Positions 10,073-19,267 of a DNA stretch of 64,000 bases are shown here, piece after piece. Each line of letters opens with the position of its first letter. Within the stretch, counting starts at the first letter, position 1. Below the pieces are notes generated by a model. It was given only the letters and a program-made list of their open reading frames with translations, had not been told where the DNA came from and did no database searches. Origin of the DNA: Algoriphagus zhangzhouensis (GTDB lineage Bacteria > Bacteroidota > Bacteroidia > Cytophagales > Cyclobacteriaceae); contig NZ_FRXN01000001.1 in NCBI RefSeq assembly GCF_900148515.1, positions 930,001 to 994,000 on the forward strand, read 5' to 3'. A program made the position numbers and the translations under genes.

Positions 10073-11575
10073 TTATAAGTTCATTTTTTGGATACTTTCC
10101 AATTGGTTTTTCCAGCGGAGATAAACTTCTTCATATGGATCGAAGAAATTCTCGTTAGGTTCGAAAGTTTCCAATAATGTCAATCCGGCAAAAGCCTCAT
10201 CCTCAGAGGAGAAAATTCCGGCACCGATTCCAGCCCCTCTTGCGGCACCTTGAGCACCGTCTGTATCATATAATTCAAGATTTACCTGATTCATATGGAT
10301 AAATGTCTTTCTGAAGATCGGACTCAAAAACATATTGGCTCTTCCAGCCTTCACTGTTTTCAAATCCAAGCCCATATCCTGCATGATTCTAAAACCAAAG
10401 GTCAAAGCAGAAACGATTCCCTCCTGTGCTGCACGAATCACATGTCTTTTATCATGCTTAAGTAGGTCCAAACCCAAAAGATGAGCTCCAACCTGCTTAT
10501 TCTGCATGATCCGCTCCGCTCCATTTCCAAAAGGAATAAATGACAAACCTTCCGCTCCTATTCCTGCCGAAGATGCCAAGGTATTCATCTCATCATAATC
10601 AATATGATTTCCACCCATGACTTGCTTCAACCAACTGTTCAAAATCCCTGTCCCGTTCACACAAAGCAAAACACCATAAGATGGTTTTTCTTGCTTATGG
10701 TTCACATGAACGAAGGTGTTCACGCGAGATTTTGGATCATGAAGAGGTGTATCACAAACTCCATATACAGTACCTGAAGTACCTGCAGTAGTTGCTAATT
10801 CTCCCGGTTTCAACACTTGAAGTGAGAATGCATTGTTAGGCTGATCACCAGCTCTATATGAAACTGGAACTCCTTCTTCAATACCACTCAGAATTGAGGC
10901 GGCAGTTGATACTTTTCCTTGGATCGAATATGATGGAACCACTTCCGGAATCCATTCTGGATTGATTCCATAATTAGAAAGAACCTGATCACTGATCCCA
11001 TTCTTTTGAAAATCCCAATATATACCTTCGGAAAGGCCTGTTTCTGAAGTCAAGATTTCACCGGTCAGTTTCATAGCAATGAAATCTCCAGGAAGCATCA
11101 TTTTATGAATTTTAGCTACTGTTTCTGGTTCATTTTCTATGACCCATCTCAATTTGGATGCAGTGAAATTTCCCGGAGAATTCAGTAGGTTATTCAAACA
11201 ATAATCTTCTCCCAGATTTTCAAATGCTTTTTCGCCAATTCCCACTGCTCGGCTATCACACCAAATGATGGAAGGCCTCAAGACATTTTGATCTTTGTCT
11301 ACAATTACCAAACCATGCATCTGATAGGCAATCCCGATTCCCTTTAATTCACCTTTTTTGACCTCAGCTTTTTGATGAACAAATTTGCTTGCCTCCATCA
11401 CATATTTCCACCACATCTCAGGATCCTGCTCAGCCCATCCACTCTTTGGCGAGTCGATTGGCAACTCTTGGTCAGGGAATGCTTTTGAAATAATTGATTT
11501 TCCTGTATCTGCGTCTAATAAGGAAGCCTTTACTGAAGAACTTCCGATATCAAGACCTAATAATAGTTTTCTCAT
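10073..11575 (-). CDS. xylB: Xylulokinase (FGGY carbohydrate kinase)
   Basis: It phosphorylates D-xylulose to xylulose 5-phosphate with ATP. The 500 residues carry the FGGY fold: N-terminal ATPase motif GLDIGSSSVKASLLD (7-21), GWAEQDPEMWW, the substrate-side RAGDQPNNAFS and the ADP-binding ATTAGTSGTVYG. I start at the ATG at 11575, one base after the symporter stop. The frame extends upstream by ten codons to an ATG at 11605, but this adds a non-family tail that overlaps the symporter. The close packing suggests translational coupling. Another FGGY substrate is possible in principle, but the adjacent xylA makes xylulose the clear choice. Confidence 0.96.
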   Translation of the reverse strand: MRKLLLGLDIGSSSVKASLLDADTGKSIISKAFPDQELPIDSPKSGWAEQDPEMWWKYVMEASKFVHQKAEVKKGELKGIGIAYQMHGLVIVDKDQNVLRPSIIWCDSRAVGIGEKAFENLGEDYCLNNLLNSPGNFTASKLRWVIENEPETVAKIHKMMLPGDFIAMKLTGEILTSETGLSEGIYWDFQKNGISDQVLSNYGINPEWIPEVVPSYSIQGKVSTAASILSGIEEGVPVSYRAGDQPNNAFSLQVLKPGELATTAGTSGTVYGVCDTPLHDPKSRVNTFVHVNHKQEKPSYGVLLCVNGTGILNSWLKQVMGGNHIDYDEMNTLASSAGIGAEGLSFIPFGNGAERIMQNKQVGAHLLGLDLLKHDKRHVIRAAQEGIVSALTFGFRIMQDMGLDLKTVKAGRANMFLSPIFRKTFIHMNQVNLELYDTDGAQGAARGAGIGAGIFSSEDEAFAGLTLLETFEPNENFFDPYEEVYLRWKNQLESIQKMNL

Positions 11576-11576
11576 T

Positions 11577-13220
11577 TTACCAGAAGATTGTATAAAGTGC
11601 TGCAATAATTCCTGTGATCAAAAAGGCTCCAACCTTGAATTGAGTACTGGTTTGGAACAATTCTTTGTTGATCTCGATGCTATTTGGATGATCTTTTCCT
11701 TTCCCTTCAACCAACGAAATCACGATCATCAATACGGCCAAAATCAGGAATACAACACCCATTCTATCAATAAATGGCAGCGCAGGGAATACGATTTTAA
11801 GAACTACAGAAAGAGGAATACTTAATGCAGCTCCTACCAATGCAGCATTTGAGGTAGTCTTTTTCCAGAAAACACCAAAGAAGAAAATCGCAAATACACC
11901 CGGGCTAATAAAGCCTGTATATTCCTGGATAAATTGGAATGCTTGATCAAGCTGCCCTAAAGCAGGTGCAACAATAGCTGCAATGATAAATGCCACCAAA
12001 GCGGTAATTCTACCAACCCTAACTTGCTTTACTTCAGAAGCATTTTTACCGAAATACTTCGTGTAAATATCCATTGTAAAAATGGTAGAAGTACTGTTTG
12101 CCATGGAAGCCAAAGAAGAAACAATGGCTGCTGTCAAAGCAGCGAAAGCAAGTCCTTTCAGACCAACTGGAAGCAATTGAAGCAAGGTTGGGTAAGCTCT
12201 ATCAGATTTGATAATTGCTGTTGCTGGATCTTTCATGGATTCAATGAAACCCGTATCCATTCCTTTATTTACAATCACCAAAGCTGCAATTCCAGGAATT
12301 ACCACGATTAATGGCATCAACAATTTCAAGAATCCTGCGAAAATCATCCCTTTTTGAGCTTCATCTAAGCTTTTAGCTGCCAAAGCTCTCTGAGTAATGT
12401 ATTGGTTAAAGCCCCAATAACTCAAATTGGTGATCCACATACCACCTATCAACACACTCAAACCAGGAAGGTCCAAATAAGCATCTCTAACACCACCAGA
12501 TCCATCGGGGATCATCATTTCACCTTTAGAAAGGATCATTGAAAAATGTCCAGGAACTTCTTTTTTCAAAAGGCTAATCCCTTCCCAAACATCTCCACCG
12601 CCTACCAATTGCAATGAAATATAGGTAGTAGCCAAACCACCCACGATCAAGAAAACTACCTGAACTACATCAGTCCAAGCAACAGCTTTCAACCCTCCAT
12701 AAATGGAATAAATCATCGCGAAAGCCGCCAAACCGATGATTCCATAAGTCAATGGAACATCCAGAATAGTATTTAAACTCAGTGCTCCCAAATAAAGAAC
12801 AGAAGTCAGGTTTACAAATACATACAGCAACAGCCAGAAAATAGCCATGGTCGTTCTTACTCTTGAATCATATCGATCCAGCAAGAATCCAGGCATGGTA
12901 TAAATGCCTTTTTTGATGTAAACTGGAAGGAAGAAGATTGCCACAACCAATAATGTAGCCGCAGCCATCCATTCATAGGTAGAAATGGCTAATCCCAGCG
13001 CAAAGCCAGAACCAGACATACCGATGAACTGCTCGGCAGAGATATTGGATGCAATCAAAGAAGCACCAACAGCCCACCAAGGGAGCGCTTTGGATGCCAA
13101 GAAATAATCTGAGGAGTTTTTGACGTGGCCTTTCTTTTCTTGAGAAACAAAAAGGCCCATGCCGACAATCAACAAGCAGTATCCAATGAATACCGCTAAG
13201 TCTAATGGTTCTAAGAGCAT
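11577..13220 (-). CDS. Sodium:solute symporter (SSS family), probable xylose/sugar symporter
   Basis: This inner-membrane sodium-coupled transporter has 547 residues and about 14 transmembrane helices by hydrophobicity. Family signs include SSDYFLASKALPWWAVGASL near the N-terminus, NISAEQFIGMSGSG in the unwound TM1 region, and SLASMANSTSTIFTMDIYTK in the sodium-site helix. It resembles the vSGLT-type sugar branch more than the proline or pantothenate branches. As first gene of the symporter-xylB-xylA run it most likely imports D-xylose, which is an inference from position. The promoter should lie in the 121 bases before it. Confidence 0.93.
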   Translation of the reverse strand: MLLEPLDLAVFIGYCLLIVGMGLFVSQEKKGHVKNSSDYFLASKALPWWAVGASLIASNISAEQFIGMSGSGFALGLAISTYEWMAAATLLVVAIFFLPVYIKKGIYTMPGFLLDRYDSRVRTTMAIFWLLLYVFVNLTSVLYLGALSLNTILDVPLTYGIIGLAAFAMIYSIYGGLKAVAWTDVVQVVFLIVGGLATTYISLQLVGGGDVWEGISLLKKEVPGHFSMILSKGEMMIPDGSGGVRDAYLDLPGLSVLIGGMWITNLSYWGFNQYITQRALAAKSLDEAQKGMIFAGFLKLLMPLIVVIPGIAALVIVNKGMDTGFIESMKDPATAIIKSDRAYPTLLQLLPVGLKGLAFAALTAAIVSSLASMANSTSTIFTMDIYTKYFGKNASEVKQVRVGRITALVAFIIAAIVAPALGQLDQAFQFIQEYTGFISPGVFAIFFFGVFWKKTTSNAALVGAALSIPLSVVLKIVFPALPFIDRMGVVFLILAVLMIVISLVEGKGKDHPNSIEINKELFQTSTQFKVGAFLITGIIAALYTIFW

Positions 13221-13290
13221 AGGTTAGGTTGGGTTTTTACAATAGTTTTTGGTGAATGGACTAATTGATAAAATATAAGCCGTTAAATAT

Positions 13291-13312
13291 AAGACTTTCA
13301 TCGAAAGGTCTT
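13291..13312 (-). terminator. Possible weak terminator hairpin
   Basis: An imperfect inverted repeat, AAGACTTTC-ATC-GAAAGGTCTT, lies 29 bases past the stop of the class IV aminotransferase gene. The following bases on the minus strand are A/T-rich but not a clean T-run. It sits in the presumed symporter promoter region, so it could instead be an operator. Confidence 0.35.
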
Positions 13313-13341
13313 AAAATCTCAAATCTAATTTTCATGAACAA

Positions 13342-14163
13342 TTAGAGTATTCCTTTGAGAAAATCAGGCATATCGGTATCAAATTCACTGTTTTCAATAG
13401 TTTCAATCATACTAATTCCGGAAACATTACTGACCCAAACTAACTCTGCCTGAAGCAATTCCGAAAGCGGATACAATCCTTCTGAAACTTCTTTTCCTTT
13501 TCCAATTAGCTCATTCATTAATACTCGCCTGCTTATCCCAGCTATACATCCAGATTCCAGGGAAGGGGTATAAATTATCCCCTTTTTCAACCAAAAAATA
13601 TTGGAGGCTCCTGATTCTGCCACATTTCCAAAAGAATCTAACAAAATCACTTCATCAGCTTTCCGTTCTTGTCTTTCTTTATTTGCCATTACATAGGCTA
13701 AAGCCGAGGTAGTTTTCAAATGAGAGAAACTATTAAAACTAAGCCGAACGGTTTTGGAAACAATTGATTTTGATTTGACTTTTGGGGCCTTTTCTAGTTT
13801 GGTCAAATGGAGGATTTGGGAGAATCCCACTGATAATGGTGCATATTTTCCCACTCCCTCTCTAAAAATCGTCAATCTAACTCGCATAGGTTCATCACGG
13901 AAAGCTGCCTGACAATGCTCAATAATTTCTGAAGGACTTATTTTAGACTCATTCAATCCCAGGAGTTTCATTCCTTCCATCAAACGATCTAAGTGAAAAC
14001 CAAAAAATCTCAATTCATCATTTTGATATACCATTGTTTCGAAAAGTCCATCACCAAAATAAATGCCCCTATTTGGAGATGATATTGACTTTTCCGTATT
14101 CCATTCTGTTGATTTGTATGCTTTTGTTAAAATTGTTTCGAAAACGCTCATTTTATCGTTCAT
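13342..14163 (-). CDS. Class IV pyridoxal-phosphate aminotransferase (PabC/branched-chain/D-amino acid type)
   Basis: This is a fold-type IV PLP enzyme. Seen: N-terminal RGIYFGDGLFETM (about residues 29-41), the likely PLP lysine in SHLKTTSALAYV, the cofactor-binding glutamate in VAESGASNIFW, and SGCIAGISRRVLMNEL near the C-terminus. At 273 residues it fits aminodeoxychorismate lyase (PabC), D-amino-acid transaminase and branched-chain transaminase alike. The divergence of the substrate loop prevents a firm choice; PabC-like is my best guess. Met5 at 14151 is an alternative start. The gene is divergent from the serine dehydratase subunit and not obviously linked to the xyl genes. Confidence 0.88.
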   Translation of the reverse strand: MNDKMSVFETILTKAYKSTEWNTEKSISSPNRGIYFGDGLFETMVYQNDELRFFGFHLDRLMEGMKLLGLNESKISPSEIIEHCQAAFRDEPMRVRLTIFREGVGKYAPLSVGFSQILHLTKLEKAPKVKSKSIVSKTVRLSFNSFSHLKTTSALAYVMANKERQERKADEVILLDSFGNVAESGASNIFWLKKGIIYTPSLESGCIAGISRRVLMNELIGKGKEVSEGLYPLSELLQAELVWVSNVSGISMIETIENSEFDTDMPDFLKGIL

Positions 14164-14315
14164 TATCGTACAGTATTGAAAACTGTCAATTTAGAATACT
14201 ATTAAATTTGTAGAAATTGCCCTCTAAATTTTCATTTAATCACTCAATTATTATCATTTTTGGCAGGAATAAATAGTTTTCCTAAGATTAGCATCATAAT
14301 TGGACATTTGGGGCG

Positions 14316-14993
14316 ATGGCTGGTAAAAGTAGTATTTTTGATATGATCGGTCCGGTAATGATAGGACCTTCTTCATCCCACACTGCGGGAGTAGTTCGTA
14401 TAGCGCGTGCAGCTATCCGAGTTTTAGGCGGTATGCCTGAAGAAACATCAATCACTTTTTATAATTCATTTGCAAGAACTTATGAAGGTCATGGAAGTGA
14501 CAGAGCAATCATAGGCGGACTGATGGATTTCAAAACAGATGATGAACGTATCAAACAGGCACTACAAATTGCTGAAGAGACCGGCTTTAAATATTCCTTT
14601 AAATCAATTGGAAATTCCTCAGTCCACCATCCGAATACTATCAAACTGATCCTTAAAAAAGGAAATAGGAAAGTAGAAGTAGTCGGAGAAAGCTTAGGGG
14701 GAGGTTTGATCAATATTGCTGAAGTAGATGGCTTTGTCGCCAACTTTTCAGCTCAAATGCATACACTCATCATTAAGGCAGATGATGTATCTGGTGCAAT
14801 TGCTTTTATTTCATCGGTGATTGCTCAGGAGAAAACCAACATAGCCACCATGTCAGTTTCCCGAAAAGGAAAAAATGATCTAGCATGCCATGTAATCGAA
14901 ATGGATTCAGGAATCCAGCCCATTACATTGGAATATTTGAGATCCCTGCCATGGATTAAAGAATTAATTTATATTCCTGATATTGACCTATAA
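14316..14993 (+). CDS. sdaAB: L-serine dehydratase, iron-sulfur-dependent, beta subunit
   Basis: This is the beta subunit of the 4Fe-4S serine ammonia-lyase that turns L-serine into pyruvate and ammonia. The 225 residues show the hallmark MIGPVMIGPSSSHTAG (11-26), a basic KxNRK stretch, ESLGGGLINI, and a C-terminal ACT-like domain (about 145-220) that may sense serine. The catalytic alpha subunit with the cluster cysteines is not in this window, so the enzyme is split and its partner lies elsewhere. The following tolC-like gene starts 8 bases after the stop, which is close enough for cotranscription, although there is no functional link. Confidence 0.93.
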   Translation: MAGKSSIFDMIGPVMIGPSSSHTAGVVRIARAAIRVLGGMPEETSITFYNSFARTYEGHGSDRAIIGGLMDFKTDDERIKQALQIAEETGFKYSFKSIGNSSVHHPNTIKLILKKGNRKVEVVGESLGGGLINIAEVDGFVANFSAQMHTLIIKADDVSGAIAFISSVIAQEKTNIATMSVSRKGKNDLACHVIEMDSGIQPITLEYLRSLPWIKELIYIPDIDL

Positions 14994-15000
14994 TTACCAC

Positions 15001-16329
15001 ATGAAAAGACTTTTATTAAGCCTCATTTGGGTCGCAGGTTCATTTTCTTATGCTTTTTCACAGGAAGTTTCTGGTCCTTTGGATCTCGAAACCGCTGTTC
15101 AAATCGCATTAGAAAATAATTTGACGCTCAAAAGAAGTGAGTTGAACCAACAGACTCTTGAAGCTAACTTGATCCAGAATCAAGGAGCTAGATACCCAAA
15201 CTTGACAGTGGGTGGGGCGACCAATTTTAATTGGGGTAGATCTATTAACCCTGCAACCAACCTTTTTGAAACACAAAGGATCGGCAACATTAATCTGTTT
15301 GGTAGCTCGAATATGACTGTATTCAATGCAGGTAGAATCAATAATACCATCAGACAGACCAAGATCAATCTGGAGCAAGGGCAGTTTAATATAGAAGCTA
15401 CCAAAAATCAGATTATCCTAAATGTGATCAACCTGTATGTAAATGTGATCTTCAATCAGGAGCAAGTTAAGATTTCGGAAAATCAACTGAACACAACTCA
15501 AGAACAACTAGAAAGAACTACTAGGTTGGTAGAGGCAGGTTCCCTCCCTTATGCCGATCAATTGGACTTGGAATCACAGCTCTCCACTAATAAGGTTGAC
15601 TTGATCAATACAAAGGCTACTTTGAATGGGGCATTGCTCAGTTTGGCTCAGGCACTTCAAATCCCTTATACACCAGATTTCCAAATCGTAACTCCTGAAT
15701 TAACAATTGACGATGCATTTATGACTTCGGAATCTTCTGGAACTATTTATGATACTGCATTGGAGATTATGCCAGAAGTAAAAGCAGCTGAAAAAGGAGT
15801 GGAAAGCGCTGAAGAAGGTGTAAAAATAGCTAAGGCTGGATTCTACCCTACTATTGCATTGGGAGGAAACCTAGGTACAAACTATGTTGATATTTACGAG
15901 GAAAAATTCTCTGACCAGATTGATTTCAACTTCTCTCAATCTGCAGGTCTTCAATTGAATATCCCTTTGTTTTCCAGACTTTCAAATAAGGCAGCCGTGC
16001 AGAGAGCTCGAGTTCAAAAGCAATTGTCAGAAATAACCGAGTTGGAAACGAAAAACCAATTGAGACAGGATATTGAAACTGCCTATACCAATGCTCTTGC
16101 AGCTGAACAATCCTATGAAGCTTCCTTGACGAGAATTCAGAGTTTGGAGGAATCATTCAGAATTGCCAAGCAAAGATTTGACTTAGGAGCAATCAATTCA
16201 GTTGATTTCCAAACAGCGCAAAACAACCTTTTCAGTGCTCAGTCTCAATTATTGTACGACAAATACACTTACATTTTCAGAGTAAAAGTTTTAGATTTCT
16301 ATTTGGGTAACCCCATCAACCTCAACTAA
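15001..16329 (+). CDS. TolC-family outer-membrane efflux protein
   Basis: This is the trimeric outer-membrane exit duct for an efflux or secretion system. From the ATG at 15001 it has a clean signal peptide (MKRLLLSLIWVAGSFSYAFSQ) followed by two OEP repeats rich in long coiled-coil helices with Q/N/E-rich heptads. Typical sequences are ALENNLTLKRSELN near the N-terminus and RFDLGAINSVDFQTAQNNLF near the end of repeat two. Starting six codons earlier at 14983 would overlap the previous gene and spoil the signal peptide. It is followed after 3 bases by the membrane-fusion adaptor, but no inner-membrane pump follows. Confidence 0.94.
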   Translation: MKRLLLSLIWVAGSFSYAFSQEVSGPLDLETAVQIALENNLTLKRSELNQQTLEANLIQNQGARYPNLTVGGATNFNWGRSINPATNLFETQRIGNINLFGSSNMTVFNAGRINNTIRQTKINLEQGQFNIEATKNQIILNVINLYVNVIFNQEQVKISENQLNTTQEQLERTTRLVEAGSLPYADQLDLESQLSTNKVDLINTKATLNGALLSLAQALQIPYTPDFQIVTPELTIDDAFMTSESSGTIYDTALEIMPEVKAAEKGVESAEEGVKIAKAGFYPTIALGGNLGTNYVDIYEEKFSDQIDFNFSQSAGLQLNIPLFSRLSNKAAVQRARVQKQLSEITELETKNQLRQDIETAYTNALAAEQSYEASLTRIQSLEESFRIAKQRFDLGAINSVDFQTAQNNLFSAQSQLLYDKYTYIFRVKVLDFYLGNPINLN

Positions 16330-16332
16330 ACC

Positions 16333-17643
16333 ATGGCCAATAAAAAATCAAATAAGTTATTATACTATCTCCTAGGTGGAGTTGGATTAATCATCGTAGT
16401 TGCAGTCATCGGTCGATCTATGGGCTGGATTGGCGGTGAAAACGTGATCAATGTAGAAGTCTCCAAAGTTGGTAAAAACTCAATCATTGAAAAAGTAAGT
16501 GCCTCTGGAGAAATTCAACCAGAAATTGAAGTTAACCTAAGTCCAGACGTTGCTGGGGAAATTATTGAATTGAATGTCCAAGAAGGAGACTCAGTGGCAG
16601 TTGGAAAGCTTTTGGTAAAAATTCGTCCTGACAACTTCATCTCTGCATTGGATAGAACCAAGGCAAACCTTAACCAACAACAGGCTAATTTGGCACAATC
16701 AAAAGCTAGCCTTCAAAGAGCTGAAGCTCAGTTTACAAGAACTGAATTGACTTACAATCGTCAAAAGAAACTATTTGAGGAAAAGGCAATTTCTCAGTCA
16801 GATTTTGAGCAAGCACAAGCTGATTACACTTCTGCTCAAAAAGATCTCGAAGCTGCAAAACAAAGTGTCATTGCATCTGAATTCGTCGTAAAAAGTTCTC
16901 AGGCCTCAGTAAATGAAGCTGCAGAAAATCTACGTCTAACCAATGTTTACTCTCCAGTTAGTGGGATTGTTTCCAACCTTTTGGTAGAGCAAGGTGAAAG
17001 AGTAGTCGGAACTGCACAGATGGCAGGTACCGAAATGTTGACTATTGCTGATCTATCTAAGATGGAAGTCAGAGTGGACGTTAATGAAAATGATATCGTA
17101 AGATTGACTAAAGGAGATACTACTATCATTGATGTGGATGCCTACTCTTTCTCAGGGAAAAGATTCAAAGGAATCGTAACCAGCATCGCAAATACCGCAA
17201 ACACTAAAGCTTCTGCTGATGCCGTAACTGAATTTGAAGTAAAAATCAGAATCCTAAATAGTTCTTATTCTGATTTGGTAGCAGAAGGCAATATTTACCC
17301 TTTCAGACCAGGTATGACTGCTTCTGTTGAAATTATTACCACTCAGAAAGATAATGTATTATCCATTCCTCTTTCAGCAGTGACTACTAGAGAAGATCAA
17401 TTAGACACTCTTTCCGATGGTACTACCAAAATGAAAGAATTGGTTTACATCATGGATAATGGAGAAGCTAAAATGACTCAAGTGAAAACCGGAATTTCTG
17501 ACTTCCAAAATATTGAGATTTTGGAAGGACTTCAGGAAGGTCAAGAAGTGATTTCAGGTCCATACTTCGTAGTAAGTAAGGAACTCAAAGAAGGATCAAA
17601 AGTTAATAATGCTCCAACACCTGCAGCTGCTCCTAAAAAGTAA
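16333..17643 (+). CDS. Efflux periplasmic adaptor (MacA/HlyD-type membrane-fusion protein)
   Basis: It bridges an inner-membrane pump and the TolC duct. Seen: one N-terminal transmembrane anchor (about 9-29), a lipoyl/barrel-sandwich half (SPDVAGEIIELNVQEGDSV), a coiled-coil hairpin with KANLNQQQANLAQSKAS and KDLEAAKQSV (about 100-195), the second lipoyl half (VYSPVSGIVSNLLVEQGE), and a beta-barrel and membrane-proximal domain to about 410. The 436 residues and the anchor fit MacA-like adaptors. MacA usually precedes an ABC permease of MacB type; here the next gene is malonyl-CoA synthetase, separated by a strong terminator. The pump must be encoded elsewhere. Confidence 0.93.
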   Translation: MANKKSNKLLYYLLGGVGLIIVVAVIGRSMGWIGGENVINVEVSKVGKNSIIEKVSASGEIQPEIEVNLSPDVAGEIIELNVQEGDSVAVGKLLVKIRPDNFISALDRTKANLNQQQANLAQSKASLQRAEAQFTRTELTYNRQKKLFEEKAISQSDFEQAQADYTSAQKDLEAAKQSVIASEFVVKSSQASVNEAAENLRLTNVYSPVSGIVSNLLVEQGERVVGTAQMAGTEMLTIADLSKMEVRVDVNENDIVRLTKGDTTIIDVDAYSFSGKRFKGIVTSIANTANTKASADAVTEFEVKIRILNSSYSDLVAEGNIYPFRPGMTASVEIITTQKDNVLSIPLSAVTTREDQLDTLSDGTTKMKELVYIMDNGEAKMTQVKTGISDFQNIEILEGLQEGQEVISGPYFVVSKELKEGSKVNNAPTPAAAPKK

Positions 17644-17662
17644 AATTCTCCAAACAAAGCAT

Positions 17663-17696
17663 AAACCCCGGCCTACCAGTCGGGGTTTTCTTTTTC
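17663..17696 (+). terminator. Rho-independent terminator after the efflux pair
   Basis: The stem AACCCCG (17664..17670) pairs with CGGGGTT (17681..17687) around a 10-base loop and is followed by a T-rich run. It closes the serine dehydratase/efflux transcript and isolates it from the malonate operon. Confidence 0.85.
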
Positions 17697-17780
17697 TATT
17701 TTTTCAAAAAGAAACTTTTGCAATTAGAAGGGAAATATTCATTTCTACTTTTATCTTGGGAGATTAACAAAATCCAAGAA

Positions 17781-19265
17781 ATGCAACTGATCCAAAATGC
17801 CGCTAAATATTCTTCAAAGACTGCAATAGTCGACTCTCACGGTTCTTACACCTATTCTCGACTACTTGAAGACTCCAAAAAAGTAGCTTTTCAGCTCCTC
17901 CAATCTTATAAAAAACCGGATTTGGATGGAGCTAGAGTTGCTTTTATGGTTTCGCCAGGATTTGATTATGTGAAAACCCAATGGGGTATTTGGTTGGCAG
18001 GTGGAATAGCTGCCCCCCTGTGTATTAGCTACCCACTCCCCTCTTTGACTTACGTCATTGATGATACATCAGCCTCCATTTTAGTTTATGGATCAGAATA
18101 TAAGGAGATACTTCAACCACTTTTGGAAAGGGAAAATCTCATTGGGATCGAGATATCTGAAATTGAGAATATTGAAGAACAAGACAGAGCTCTTCCTGAA
18201 GTTCCTTTAGATCGAGGAGCCATGATCTTATATACTTCGGGCACTACAAATCTTCCAAAAGGGGTTTTGACAACCCATCGAATCATCCAGTCTCAAATCA
18301 AAACATTGGTTGATGCCTGGATGTGGACTCAGGAAGATTATACCATTGGGATTTTGCCTCTACATCATGTGCATGGGATTATCAATGTGCTTTCCTGTTG
18401 CCTTTATGCAGGAGGAACTATCGAATTCATTCATCCATTTTCTGCCGAAAAAGTACTGGATACTTTTGTATCTGGCAGAGTCAATGTTTTCATGGCTGTT
18501 CCAACCATTTATTACAAGTTGATTACAGCCTATGAAAGTCTTTCCAAGGAAGCCCAAGAATTACTTTCCTCACAGTTACCCAAATTCAGATTAATGGTTT
18601 CTGGTTCTGCGGCCCTTCCTGTTTCAGTGATGGAAAAATGGAAGCAGATTTCTGGACACTATTTATTGGAAAGATATGGAATGACTGAAATAGGTATGGC
18701 CATAAGTAATCCATATGAAGGAGTCAGAAAAGCAGGACACATCGGTTTTCCTCTTCCAGGAGTAGATATTCGACTGGTCAATGAAGAAGAATTGATCGTA
18801 CTGCCTGGTCATCCTGGTGAGATTCAAGTAAAAGGCCCCTGTGTTTTCAAAGAATATTGGGGTAAACCTGAAGCGACAGCAAAAGCTTTTACAGAGGACG
18901 GCTGGTTTAAAACTAGCGACATAGCAGAAGTTGAAGATGGCTATTTCAGAATTTTAGGAAGAGATTCAGTGGACATCATCAAATCCGGAGGATATAAAAT
19001 TTCAGCATTGGAAATAGAGGAAGTTTTAAGGAAACACGAGCATATCAAAGATTGCGGAGTAGTAGGAATTCCTGATGAAGAATGGGGAGAGTTAGTGGTA
19101 GCAGGTTTAGTATGTGATCATGAATTAGACAGCCTTGAATTGAACGAATGGCTCAGAGAACGAATGCCTGCCTATAAAACTCCCAGGAAGTACATTTTCC
19201 TTGGAGACCTTCCTAGAAATGTCATGGGAAAAGTAACCAAAAATGAACTTAAAAAACTCTTTTAG
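17781..19265 (+). CDS. matB: Malonyl-CoA synthetase (acyl-CoA ligase, ACSF3/MatB-like)
   Basis: It activates malonate with ATP and CoA to malonyl-CoA through an acyl-AMP intermediate. Seen: the adenylation P-loop ILYTSGTTNLPKG (about residues 149-161), LPLHHVHGIINVL, which is characteristic of the MatB/ACSF3 branch, the A5 motif ERYGMTEIGMA, the hinge GRDSVDIIKSGGYKISALEIEE and the terminal catalytic lysine in VMGKVTKNEL. I start at the ATG at 17781; the longer frame starts at TTG 17718 and adds 21 non-family residues. The two MadL/MadM malonate carrier subunits follow with a 2-base gap and an overlap. That context moves the call from generic AMP ligase to malonyl-CoA synthetase. Confidence 0.9.
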   Translation: MQLIQNAAKYSSKTAIVDSHGSYTYSRLLEDSKKVAFQLLQSYKKPDLDGARVAFMVSPGFDYVKTQWGIWLAGGIAAPLCISYPLPSLTYVIDDTSASILVYGSEYKEILQPLLERENLIGIEISEIENIEEQDRALPEVPLDRGAMILYTSGTTNLPKGVLTTHRIIQSQIKTLVDAWMWTQEDYTIGILPLHHVHGIINVLSCCLYAGGTIEFIHPFSAEKVLDTFVSGRVNVFMAVPTIYYKLITAYESLSKEAQELLSSQLPKFRLMVSGSAALPVSVMEKWKQISGHYLLERYGMTEIGMAISNPYEGVRKAGHIGFPLPGVDIRLVNEEELIVLPGHPGEIQVKGPCVFKEYWGKPEATAKAFTEDGWFKTSDIAEVEDGYFRILGRDSVDIIKSGGYKISALEIEEVLRKHEHIKDCGVVGIPDEEWGELVVAGLVCDHELDSLELNEWLRERMPAYKTPRKYIFLGDLPRNVMGKVTKNELKKLF

Positions 19266-19267
19266 GC

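Noticed and set aside
9677..10078. Long plus-strand open frame of 133 codons
   Set aside because: It lies opposite xylA, whose catalytic motifs are intact; it has no family motif and no sensible start context.
11385..11825. Plus-strand open frame of 146 codons
   Set aside because: It spans the antisense of xylB and the symporter end and has no recognisable domain.
17718..17780. Longer N-terminus of the malonyl-CoA synthetase from a TTG
   Set aside because: The extra residues do not match the family and an ATG lies at the expected place (17781).
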